Of a stretch of 64,000 nucleotides of DNA, positions 1 through 10,811 are shown in pieces; the first letter of the stretch is position 1, and the number at the start of each line of letters is the position of its first letter. Under the pieces are notes generated by a model. That model saw only the letters and a program-made list of their open reading frames with translations. It made no database searches and was not told the DNA's origin. Both the position numbers and the translations under genes were made by a program. The DNA comes from Isoetes taiwanensis (lineage: Eukaryota; Streptophyta; Lycopodiopsida; Isoetales; Isoetaceae): contig JAJEKV010000017.1 of the NCBI GenBank assembly GCA_021234155.1, positions 7,231,253 through 7,295,252 on the forward strand. The letters are read 5' to 3'.

Positions 1-2740
1 AAAATATATGCCAGAAGATTATACCTCAAATGGAACTGATTGAACTACCTTGTATCTCAACCAAAAAAAAACTCAAAATGTGTTCTTATTCTTCATCGGA
101 TTGAAGCGCCGATGCCTGCCTTGCCAGTTACCCGGTTCTTGAGACGTGGAGTTCTTTACCAGCTGACCGAGACTTTACAGGAAATAGGAGGTTTGGAGCA
201 GTCACCAGCATATCCTAGGGATATTCTAGCATATACCTAGGATATGCCAAAAACCCACATAAACAAGGGTTTGCCCCCCTAGGGGCAACCCAAAAAGATA
301 AAACTATGTATTGTACTTTGTATATGTTAAATTAATTTCCCAATCATGGATCCATTAGAAAAAAACACTGCATTTTAATTTATGCTAAAACTTTGATTGA
401 GATTTGCAATAATGATTGTTATACGTACACAACATAAATTTAATTCTATGCTTCTCTAGCTTTACTTTTCATCAGGCTCTATCATATGCTATCTCAGGGA
501 ATGCTCTCATGATAGGACCGTCACTTCTTTCAAGGATCAACGGATGGTTTTAGTCATCCAAATGCGGGAATACAATAGAACTGTAGAAAAATAGAAAACC
601 AGTTTCCAAACTTATAGTAAGGCTTTCCGCCCACTTAAAAAGAGCAGCCTGAGCTAGAAAAACCGGGGATACGTTATTTTTTTATGTGCTACCTACGACG
701 ACAATAAGTTGTGACAGTAGATTGATATTATGAGCTCTGAATAGAAAATTAGGTTAGATAGCCTACAACGGCATTGTGGACGCCTCGTTGCCGCCACATT
801 CCATGCTTTTCAGTTGGATTTCTGTAAAACTAATAAGCCCTCCCATATGCTTTCCGGAGCATTTTATTTATCTATCAAAGATCTGGGTGCATAATTTGAT
901 GGTTGCAGTCCCCTTTTTGTCGATCCTCTTTCTTCTGGAGGAGCTGGCAGCATCGATTTTTAAGAGACAATTACCCAACATTGGGACCACCAAGCCTGCA
1001 AATGGAAAAGGGGATTGTGCAACTCTGCTTGAAAGAGTGAGGCCAAAATCTCTGTTTCCTGAGTTGCAACAATTCCATGCAAGAGAAAAATTGCTGTACC
1101 ACATGAAGCTGATCATCGTAGTGCATATGCTGATAAAAAGGAAATCAATGCATTAAAGCAGACTGGCTGAGAGTAAATGGATCATCCATCAATACGCTCG
1201 GCATGTTTCAAAATTGAGAATGTGTTTCCAAATCCAGCAATCTATTCATTCTCAACAGCAAAACTATTTGATTCAGCTTTGACATATCGTAAGCTAATCG
1301 AATTTTGGGAGCCCTTCTTCCACAATTTGGTCAGGGAGACCAAAACCAGAAGGAAGGGTTCTGTATGCTTCAATATTCAGCTTTGAATGTTTCTCAGGCT
1401 AGATTGGAACTAATTTACTAAATCGGTAATAATTTGGCAATCTTTTAAGCGGGATTATGAGCAAATTCTTAGGCAGAGATGCATGTAATGCTCGGTTTTG
1501 TCGATAAAAGCGTGACGTTTTTACCAAACGGGCCAATCTGCCCTGTTCTAGAACATGCTGCAGAGCAGATACATGGGCAATATTCGGTCTTTATGACGCC
1601 GAAGAAATGAAACTGTGTACCTTCCAACTGTGTTGCCTGTGTGCTGGACGTAATTGGTCCATAGAATCTGGACTCCACTGTATCAGTTATATACCTCGGA
1701 ATTTGACAAAAGCGTATAAGCAATATTTCTTGAACTCGGGCTTGCACACCATGTATCTACCATTGGAGTGTAAGCCTTAGTTGTCAAAATCCCTGCATAT
1801 AACTGTGCTGAAGCATATATACCATTTTACTTTTGTTTCTAAACTTCCTGTAACTCATTTTTGTTGTCACTATAGTTTTCTTCTTTTCTCTTGATTCAAA
1901 ATTTGACTTCCATATCTAAAGCTCACATCTAAACTGCAGGGCTCAAGCTAGGAAATCACTAGCAATACAGAAGCGCCCGTAGAAAGTTAAGAATGCGGCT
2001 GTATCAATTGCACAATTCAAAAGGCAATCTAGACTATCAGAAAGTAGAATTAAAAAAATCAAAATTAAAATAGTCCAGTCCAACTGCTTTTTCACTAATG
2101 CTACTAAGATAACAGAATCTCTTCGATTCCGAGTCCTCTGCCTTGCAATAGGGCACGCTGAATTTAATGAATTCTGTGTGAAGGGTTGGCCGACAGGCAT
2201 GTGTGGGCTCCAAGGTAAAAATCTGAGCATGGAGCACCGGTTCAAATTGATGGATCTCAAGAGCTGAGTTTGCTGGACTGAGTTAGTTTTTGAAGCAAAT
2301 CTCTCTCTATTGCCGGATTTAACCCAAATCTCTGCTCTGTCAGTTATAGTTGGTCTTTCCAATGAAATTAAACTCTAAAACGAAGCTTGGACTAAGGCTA
2401 ACCTGATTTATACAGAAGGGCGACGCATATAGAAGCACGCTTTCTATTATTTAATATGAAGGTAGAGCCGCTCTCTTTTTATTAGCCGAGGCAGGGATTC
2501 TGCAAGCGGCATAACAAACAAACAGGGTTAGCAATCTATTTTCCACAAAGTAATTTCTGGAGCAACAAACAATGACGGATTCATGCATGGGGCGACCATA
2601 TCTGAAAGCTGCTTGCAGCGAGTTCAGTAGGCAGATCGAACGAGGCAACTCTTATCATGCAAATTGGAGCTCCGTGGCTTCCCCAACCAAATACCCACTG
2701 CCGGAAAGTGCTTCCCGGAAATTGATTAGGGAAGCGTGAA
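1..2740. other. Intergenic stretch, no supported gene
   Basis: Only short open frames are present. None shows a recognisable domain, a convincing exon structure or a codon pattern different from chance. An open frame at 776-1156 (+) contains a moderately protein-like stretch, but I cannot tie it to a family or find partner exons. I treat the stretch as intergenic DNA or decayed repeat. Confidence 0.5.
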
Positions 2741-2748
2741 TAATTCCA

Positions 2749-2770
2749 TTTTTTTTTTTTTTTTTTTTTT
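2749..2770. repeat. Poly-T run directly before a LINE fragment
   Basis: A run of 22 T lies directly left of the LINE 3' fragment. It could be the poly-A tail of an unrecognised minus-strand retroposon, or a slipped part of the insertion junction. No matching source was recognised. Confidence 0.6.
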
Positions 2771-2798
2771 GCTAGTTATTATACGCCGTCTACAATTT

Positions 2799-3271
2799 TA
2801 CATGCCTTCCCTCCTCTGTCAGTGCTGTCAAACGGGTGCCATTGAGGATGAGTCTGACACTTTCCAGAGTTGCCCGGTTGGTCACATCCGGGGCGAATCG
2901 CTCCCTTTAGTACGGCGGGACTTGCCCTTACATTTCTTGATGAACACACCGTCGCGACGCGTGCCACGGGTCGTACATTCATCGAGGAGGTCTTTGGACT
3001 GCGAGGTCACCTTTGCCCCCGCCTGGCTGCTCGCTGATTGGGCACTACGGGTGCGGTGCATGACTATATATATTTGGGCGTTTCTGCATTGTATATGTTA
3101 GGATAGTTTGTCAGCAGTCTGATTGCTGCCACGGTTTTTCCCTCGAAAACCCTTCGGGGCGGGGGTTTTTTAATCCGGGCAGTAATCCGCTTGCTGCGTT
3201 TTTGTATTGGGTCCCATAGACCGATTGGTCTCCGTGGACGATAAAACTACCTTCCTTCCTTCCTTCCTTCC
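2799..3271 (+). mobile_element. 5'-truncated non-L1 LINE, 3' end only
   Basis: The plus strand still encodes a degraded C-terminal zinc region at about 2817-2880 (CQCCQTGAIEDE followed by a later Cys). This is the C-x2-C..EDE..C pattern found near the end of many LINE polyproteins. A GC-rich 3' UTR follows, ending in the motif GGGTCCCATAG..CCGATTGGTCTCC and then a (CCTT)n tail at 3250-3271. The same 3' end occurs at 13.9, 32.5 and 57.1 kb, so this is a 5'-truncated copy of the RTE-like LINE seen more completely at 57.1-60.7 kb. It has no coding capacity of its own. A target-site duplication could not be delimited with confidence. Confidence 0.7.
3250..3271 (+). repeat. (CCTT)n simple repeat, LINE tail
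   Basis: Five to six CCTT units follow directly on the conserved LINE 3' end. The position fits a reverse-transcription tail and not an independent microsatellite. Sister copies carry a (TATTC)n tail instead. Confidence 0.75.
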
Positions 3272-3414
3272 TAGCATGTTCAACAGCCATTGGCATGCCT
3301 GGGAAATGTGGAGATCACTTCTTCGACATTCAATGCTCAGAATCACAAGTAAAAGTACATAATCGCAAGTGAATCTATAGTTGGGAGATTTCAAGAAAGT
3401 AGTAACGGGTGCTT

Positions 3415-3494
3415 GGCATTGCTGGACATAAGTACAGTTTTGTATGACAGCCATGGCATTGCTGGACATAAGTACAGTTCTGTATGACAACCAT
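3415..3494 (+). repeat. 40-bp tandem duplication
   Basis: Two adjacent 40-bp units (3415-3454 and 3455-3494) begin GGCATTGCTGGACATAAG and differ at only two positions. This is a recent local duplication with no coding role evident. Confidence 0.9.
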
Positions 3495-4045
3495 GAACTT
3501 GTAGACAAACTTATAATACCTGGCTATACTTGAGGTGGAATTATGAGAGAAATGGAGAAGAGAGATGGGCATTGCCACAAAACATAGAGATATCAGGAAC
3601 TCAAATTATGTCACTATCATATTTTCTCTTTGATGAATATAATACAATGTGTTGTTTTGCTCACTTGATGTTGTACATATATTTAGGAAGCATTATTCTT
3701 TTCAAATGTTATTTGCTCATGAGGAGACTTTAGAGCAAAAGGAAGGCGAGTAGCTATAGCTTCTATTAAAACAGTTCTTATACAACTTGACTCCAATATT
3801 CTTATTATGCATTATTATTATGTCAATATAAAGCATATGATTCTGGTCATCTTTTGTCATGGGAGGCTTTTCAGACGAGATTTCTGTTATACAGATGGGA
3901 TCGGCAAATCTGGGCTGGGGTGGCTGATTTTTTGCCATCCATTGTGCAGCAACCACAGGCTGATGTGTCTATTTGAGTATGTGATGCATGTGTTAAGCCA
4001 GAAAAGTTTGTTTCTTCCATGTACATACTGCTTTTAGATTGTGAG

Positions 4046-4285
4046 CCTCTCCCCCCATCCCAGCACTGGCATCTTCAGGTTCCTCAACCACAGTGGAAAA
4101 GTGTTTGGATGTGGATATGGGATAAATTGCTCCACCCTAAAGTGTCAGGGCTACGATGGCAAATTCTCCATAGATGTGTTCGGGTGAATGTCTTGGTTCA
4201 CAAGATGAACCCTAGAGTCTCAGATCGTTGCCCTCTCTATGGCCAACGTGTTGAAACTATTGAATATCAAGGCCGCCGCGACCAT
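4046..4285 (+). pseudogene. L1 LINE zinc-binding (zf-RVT) remnant
   Basis: The plus frame reads WKSVWMWIWDKLLHPKV, then LRWQILHRCVRVN, then VSDRCPLYGQRVETIEY. This is the layout of the plant reverse-transcriptase zinc-binding domain: W..IW....PKV..F.WR..., then C..CG...ET.EH. The second cysteine has become tyrosine (CPLYG) and the final His/Cys pair is lost, so the copy is dead. No reverse transcriptase core is visible upstream. It is a fragment of an L1-type element and not a host gene. Confidence 0.6.
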
Positions 4286-4329
4286 TTCTCTTTTACAAAA
4301 TCATCAATGAAGGTTTTCTAGGGTTTTTG

Positions 4330-7300
4330 AGTTTGGAAAAGAATCTAATAGAAGGTCGTTGTGAATATTTCTATCAGCAACTTTACAGAGGTTCAAAATC
4401 AAAATTCTCTCTTCAACAACTTAAATATTTTCTCACCCATAAGTTTTTTCTCACCACAATTCCTTATCACCTTCTGTGAAGGCACCACTTGCTAGTTATT
4501 TCATTACAACTTAGCGATTTGTAACCTATAAGTCTACCAGTATTTTCAAAACCTTACACTTTTGATACTGACTACCTTGAAATTCTCTATAGCTGTGAAT
4601 AGCTGCCTCCCAATAATAAACTCAACCATGCAAGGATCTCAGGGCATGGTTTAGGCATGTTTCTGCGTTTTTTATCCACCCCATTTGATTTGATTCATAG
4701 GGTTGTTTGAAATGTTAGAATTGGTCATCTAGGATTCGCTAGAGAATGATATATGCTTGTGATAACATAGCAGGAGGCGGTTTTGGAACAAATCAAATAA
4801 GGGACCATGTAAAACAAAAGAGTCGAATCTTTTACACAGAAAGGCTAGCCGGATTTGCCTTTATAAAGATGCAGAGGTTCGAACAGGGAATGTGAAGTTG
4901 CGGATTGCTGTAGAAGGATTCCAATTTAGAGCTGAAGTATATGTGTAGGACATAGCAGATTGGGCATAGCCGATTTGAAGCGGGGGGAAAATCTCTTGGA
5001 GTAGGTCGGATTTTGCAAACAATTGCAGGTCGGGCCCTTCCATACCAAGGCAAGATCTATGACAACAGGGGAAATTGAAATTTACAGAGATCAAAAGATA
5101 ATAATACATGTGACAAACTCAATAAATAATACAGGCATGCTGATTTTATGCCCTCTAAAGATGAGAGCATATTTTCGAGCTCTCCGACTATGGAGTTATG
5201 GCAGTACACATTTACATTGTCTGAAAACTGAAATGCTACCAACACAGAACCAGAAGCTTTCATCCAACAAAAAATGGCAAGAACATCGTTAATCAAATTT
5301 GCAAAGACCCAATTTCACCAAATTTCTATGGATCCGTCAATACTAAAACTGGCTATGGAATTACCCCCCTCTCCACCATCCCTGTTTGAAACGTACAGGA
5401 ATACATTACCTTCATAAAAAGCCAATCCTGCTGCAACGCGCTCTTATTTTCCACTGGTTCATCTACAATGGACCACGGTTTCACAGACTGAAGAGTGTCT
5501 AAATCCATGTCGGATCTATAAAGAATAATAGAGCTCTCCAATCGTTGACGCCATAAGCAAAGGGACAACTAAAGATCAACGCCGCGAGTGGCAACGCCGC
5601 CAGGTTTCTTCTAGAAACCGTCTGGTGGCGTAGGTTGCTTTATACTAATACCCAACTATCAAGCAAGTAAATTTTAGATAATACAATAAGGTCTTAAATC
5701 AAAGTGCAATTTCAATGGCCAAGATCTTGATCCTGGCATTAACATCCTATTGGTTACTGAAATGTATTTTATGTTTGTTCAGATCAAATTTGGCGCTTGT
5801 TTCCTGCTACCTTGCAGCCTTCGATTTTCCTTGCCATTGTTTCTTGCCACTTGGTCTCGCAAATAATATCCGGGCAAACTCTTGTCACTGTTTCTTGTTT
5901 CCTTGAATAATATCCAAGCAAACTCTTGAGTTTTTCAAGGCGCCACTGCAAAATAATATCCAGGCAAAAACTCTGCCAGTGTTTCTTGTTTCTTGCCTTT
6001 GCAGAGTTTAAACAGGGCCAAATCCTTGGATATAGTGGCGCCCATTTAGGTAGCTCGTTGGAGCAATGCGGTTGCAAATATCTGAGCAGCGGAGCTTGCC
6101 TTGCCTGGCCACCGATTGAATACACGGAGCTCATATTTTCGGCCGGATTGGAATGCCGTAACCTACACCACCTAGAAATTCCTTGAGATTACCTACTAAG
6201 TTTTTTTCATGTCCTTTTTAAGTGTTTTTGAGTGTTTTATCTGTGTTAAATTTCAGGTGGCGGTCTGGTGGCGCCGCCACCACAATATACAATAAGATTA
6301 CAATACAACATTCTGGGTTAGCCATATTCCTTTCGGTTGCTTATGCCCAACGGGCAAGCCAACAAATGGACAATATCCTTTTGGAAATGCAGCATTACAT
6401 TCTTGGTAGACCATCTGCTTCCTTCAAAAAATCACCGGAGCTCTCTGGGTCTTCACAGACTCACCAAATAACAAAGGAATGTGTACTTTCTTTGGTAACA
6501 ACCAAGCTTCTCTAAAATAATCTACAAATCCAGCAAGTTTACATACAAATTTGTGCCATTTAACTGCAAGGTGCATATTGCAGTATCACTTCAGAGTGCC
6601 AGTTTCTGCATCATTTTTTGTTGCCTTTTTACAGAGACAACGCATCTGCTCGCTCCCAAACCATCACAAACAGGAGATTTCGACCCTTCAGATCCGTGCC
6701 TTCAAATATCTCCATGCATCAGACCATCGATTGGTAAGAAAGCCGTCTTTGAGCCATATTTGCAACTCTAGCGAATAAATCCAGAAGATTTAAGTAAATC
6801 CAAATGACTCCACTACACTAAATCCAAGATTTACCGCCAAAAACAACGCACCGCGAGCGAGATCTACACAAAACCCGCAAAAAACCAAAATCACATAAGT
6901 AATCAAGAAAAAAAAAAAACACGAGAAAAATAAAAAGAAAAGTAATTCAAACTGAAGCTTAGATCCTTAAGCTCGATTGGCCATCCGACTCAGGCCTGCC
7001 GCCCGACTCCGGCAGCCCTAAGCACCGGAAAAAAGCTCGAGCTCCACCGGAATACACGTCAAAAGGAAAAAGGGAATTAAACAATTAAAAATTATATTTA
7101 TACCCTGCCCGGCGTGGCGGGGAATTCAGTGGATGTAGGCCAATGGGGGAACTTCCGCCACCTGGCGGTTTCCGGTGGAAATCCATGAGAGCCCCTACCT
7201 ACACTAGAACAAGATATTTTTTTCTCATGCTTTTGCATTATGTTCGCAGATTCGACAAAGTTTAGTTAGGAAAGCGGCTCTGCTCCGGCAAAGCGAAGGT

Positions 7301-9490
7301 TTGCTCTGGCGAAGCTCCGGCAACAATGGAGTTTACGTCGGGCCATGGCTCTTCTCCAGATACACTTGTAATCATCTAGTTTTGTGAGCTCCGTGTATTT
7401 TGAAATCCCATAAATTGGCGGGACGGAGAATATGAAATGCGGGGGATATGAAAAAAGAGTATATATTTATGTGCTCCGCTACACGCGATCAATCTGATCA
7501 GAAACAACACAACTGCTTTAAACAATGGCGCCCACAGGAAGAATAAAAATTTCTTTGGCTGTAGGATTTGGGGAAAGGGATCCATCTTCACCAACGATTA
7601 ATTGATGAATTCGGTCGGTACTCAGATCTGAAACAAACACAAACCTACCAGATGGATCGGTGATAATCTAATGAAGATGGGTCGTTTTTTGCCTGTCCGA
7701 ATTGGGGCCAGATTCTACTAGCGATAGGAAGAGATCCGTCAGAAGATCTTCCTGCAAGAAAAATTGGCAAGCCATCTCTGATAATCCAGTTGTGTCAGCG
7801 TCTAACGTTAACGTCACGAAATATTCGAGGTTATTAATGGCCGCAATAAATGCCCTATAATCAATGAGTGCACACAGTACACGTGCCATGTTTTAAGAAT
7901 TTTTAAGGAACAAAATAAGGGAGAACAGAAATTGGACACTGCATTACATAGGAAGATAACTTATGTTGTCGTGTCTTGTAATACAAAGATTATTTATTTA
8001 AGTTGTAGTTGACATCATGGAAACCATGTCATATTTTAAGGTTGAATGGGCCTGAATATCATGTAGATTATTTGTTTTAGCTATGAGAAATATTCATTTT
8101 GTACTTATTTTGTTGATCAATAAACTTTTTGTTCGTCCTTATAAAAAAAAAGAAAAGGGGAGAAGAAGAAGAAGAAGGTTATTTGTTTTAGCTATGAGTT
8201 GTTGTCATGGTCACATTGCAAACACACAACTCTGGTTTGCATGGAATTTTCACGATAAGGTAACACGATTAGATCACATTTGAAAACATTTCCCAATTGC
8301 TAAGATCCATGATCCATTTAAAAGGGTCTTTTAAGGCAGACATCTATTGTATTGAGGATTTTGCAAATCTATAAAAAGCTTCGAATACATGCACTTATTA
8401 CATTGATAAGCTATTAGAACGCGTCATATTCAAGGTTCACATTTCCACATCTATATTCGCTTTTCTGATTCAATAAAATTTTGTTGAGTTGTTTCTCTTG
8501 ATTGTATCCCTTTCAGTAATAAATCAGGAGGTCTGAAGTACAGTGCATGCCTATTTTGCTCTAACAGCAAACAGGCAAGGTAATGAACCCATGCATCTGA
8601 AAGAATCATGGAGGAAAGAAACATTGAAACCTTTGATGTTCCATGCCAGTCTTAGCAACCTCAAGAAGCACACATTAATTTTTAATGCGTGGTTCTTCAG
8701 GGTTGATAAAACTAGCCAAGAAGCATCAAAGGATTCAAACTTTGCTTCACGCCATAGCTAGCTCAGAAATCACGCGTGTGATTCAAACAAATATCCTGCA
8801 GTTCATAGAAAGTATAACATGAAGAAATCTGAAAATCTGAGAAAACTTGTCTAATTTCTTTTCTAATGCAGCATCCAGTATCTTTAGGTAGGAAAAATGA
8901 CTCGGTTACTGTTAAATCTAGTGTTGGAGATGCGTTCCTTCGGAATAAATCCTTCCCATCTCTTTGTTTGGAATTTGAATTGAGTCACCGAAACTAAATC
9001 TAGCAGTTACTATACTATTTTTGGCACTTACTATAATATTCTTGGCAATCATTACACTCACGACACAATTTGGTGCCAGTCTTGCACCACAAAAGGGGGG
9101 GACGGGGGGACATGCCAAGTGATCCACTACAACGTGCTTTGATCCATCATTCTACAGACAGTTATGGGCCTATAAAAAATTTGTTCAATCAACCATCTAG
9201 TTTTTTTGCATGGTGTGCATAATCATATTTTGACTTTCATAATCATTTTTCGACTTTCCAAAAAATTGTTTGCAGATGGTCTGCTTTGTCATTTATGCTG
9301 GCTACAAGTACTTGGTCCAAAGTTATAGAGAGCTTTGAAAATATTAGACGTAGAGAGCCTTATAAATATTAGTTCTTTACCATATATTGCATGACAAAAT
9401 CCCTACCAACTATAACCACGCTACATCATGTAACTATGATATTTGTTATGGTATGCTGAGACTTGGTTACTTGAAAGCTCACTCGTGTCT
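4330..9490. other. Gene-poor stretch with small repeats
   Basis: No gene can be supported. Short GC-rich inverted motifs occur at 5595-5630 (arms CGCCGCCAG..GTTTCT against AGAAACC..CTGGTGGCG) and at 6268-6282 (GGTGGCGCCGCCACC), in otherwise AT-rich DNA. A repeated motif (AATAATATCC.GGCAAA) recurs at 5862-5970. Minus-strand frames at 7376-7594 and 7668-7889 look somewhat protein-like, but no family or splice partner was found. Confidence 0.4.
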
Positions 9491-9498
9491 GAAATTTA

Positions 9499-9670
9499 GA
9501 GATTAAGAATGCTTACAATGGAAAGCTAGTTAAGTGCGCACAGGTTCAGCTACCAGAGAAGAGTTCCATTTGTTATAGTGTAGAGATTAAAAATGCTCAC
9601 AACGAAAATCTCGTCAAGTGCACACTGATTGAGCTGGTAGAAAAGAGTTTGATTTGTTATAATTATGGCA
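9499..9670 (+). repeat. Diverged tandem duplication, about 90 bp
   Basis: Two adjacent segments begin TAGAGATTAAGAATGCTTAC and TAGAGATTAAAAATGCTCAC. Both run through AAGTGC.CAC and GAAAAGAGTT-like text to a shared TTTGTTATA. They are clearly related and have diverged by many substitutions. Confidence 0.7.
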
Positions 9671-9732
9671 TCATTGCAAATAGAGACAAATCCATTACTA
9701 AGCAGGCAACCTCACAGGTTGGAACCACAAGG

Positions 9733-10115
9733 ATACAATAATAATAGTGTGTATTGATCAAATATACACGGTTTTTTAGCATATGAATGATATGAGAACC
9801 CTCATGTTCTTTCCATGATCAACTTTCATATTACTACAAAAGAACATCATTCTACATGAAAATATGCTCTTCTAATTTAGCATCAACGACATATGATGAT
9901 ATTAGCCAATTTGTCCACAATGATGTAATAATAATAGTGTGTATTGATAAAACATAAACATGGTTTGTTAGCATACAAATGACATGAGAACCCTCATGTT
10001 CTTTCCATAATCAACTCTCATATTACTACAAAAGAGCATTATTCTAAGTGGAAGTGTGCCCTTCTAATCTATCATTATCATCATAGATATGATGACATTA
10101 GCCAATTTGTTTCTA
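9733..10115 (+). repeat. Direct duplication of about 190 bp
   Basis: The motif AATAATAATAGTGTGTATTG opens both copies, near 9738 and 9928. Both continue through ATGAGAACCCTCATGTTCTT, CATATTACTACAAAAGA and ATTAGCCAATTTGT. The second copy merges into the left arm of the foldback at 10072, so the foldback arm is part of this repeat family. Confidence 0.8.
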
Positions 10116-10470
10116 ATTTTTATAAGAATCTTCAGAATGATGGCATTTTTAATAGAGAATGAAGAAAGCAAAGATTTCAGTCCATTTACAATGATAGATA
10201 TGGATCCATACTCTATCATTGTAAATGATCTATAATGATAGAGTATGGGATATCCCATACTCTATCATTGTAAATGATCATTGTAAATGGACTGAAATCT
10301 CTGCTTTCTTTTTGCTTTCTTCATTCTCTAGTAAAAATATCCCATACTCTATCATTGATGGACTGAGATCTTTGCTTTCTTTATTCTCTAGTAAAAATGC
10401 CATTGTTTTGAAGATGGGAATAAAAGTTAGAAACAAATTGGCTAATATCATCATATCTATGATGATAGTG
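10072..10470. repeat. Large foldback (inverted repeat), about 400 bp
   Basis: The left arm begins ATCATAGATATGATGACATTAG. The right arm ends with its reverse complement (CTAATATCATCATATCTATG). Matching pairs continue inward through TTCATTCTCTA-type and TCCATTTACAATGAT-type segments to a centre rich in ACTCTATCATTGTAAATGAT repeats. The right side carries an extra partial duplication, so the arms are unequal. A transcript across it would form a long double-stranded hairpin. It could be a MITE-like foldback or a hairpin produced by local rearrangement. Confidence 0.8.
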
Positions 10471-10811
10471 CTAGTCAACAAGTCAACATGTATTTCTTGG
10501 AGTTGCATAATAGGAAGCTACACATGGAGAACTAAAGGTGCATGCATATGCCACTTTTCCAAGCCCAATGTCAGCAAGCCTAGTGCCAAATTCATCATCA
10601 AATCTAAGCCTAAGTCCAACGATTATACCTTCATCAAATAATAGTGTTCCTCCACTTTTGTCATCTAAAGTCAATGTTTCTCCAACTTTGTCATCTACAT
10701 GGAGTCCTCATGTTCATTCCATGCCCCTTCAAATATACAAGTGCTTCATATGCACCTCACACCCATATCAAATGGAATTCCTCCACTAAATCTACACCAC
10801 CCAAATCAAGA

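Noticed and set aside
5595-6283. A transposon bounded by GC-rich GGTGGCG/CGCCACC motifs
   Set aside because: The motifs are short hairpins and do not form consistent terminal repeats or target-site duplications.
7668-7889. Minus-strand 73-codon frame (MARVLCALIDYRAF) with coherent hydrophobic pattern
   Set aside because: It looks like a first exon, but no clear donor, partner exon or family was found, so it was not called as a gene.
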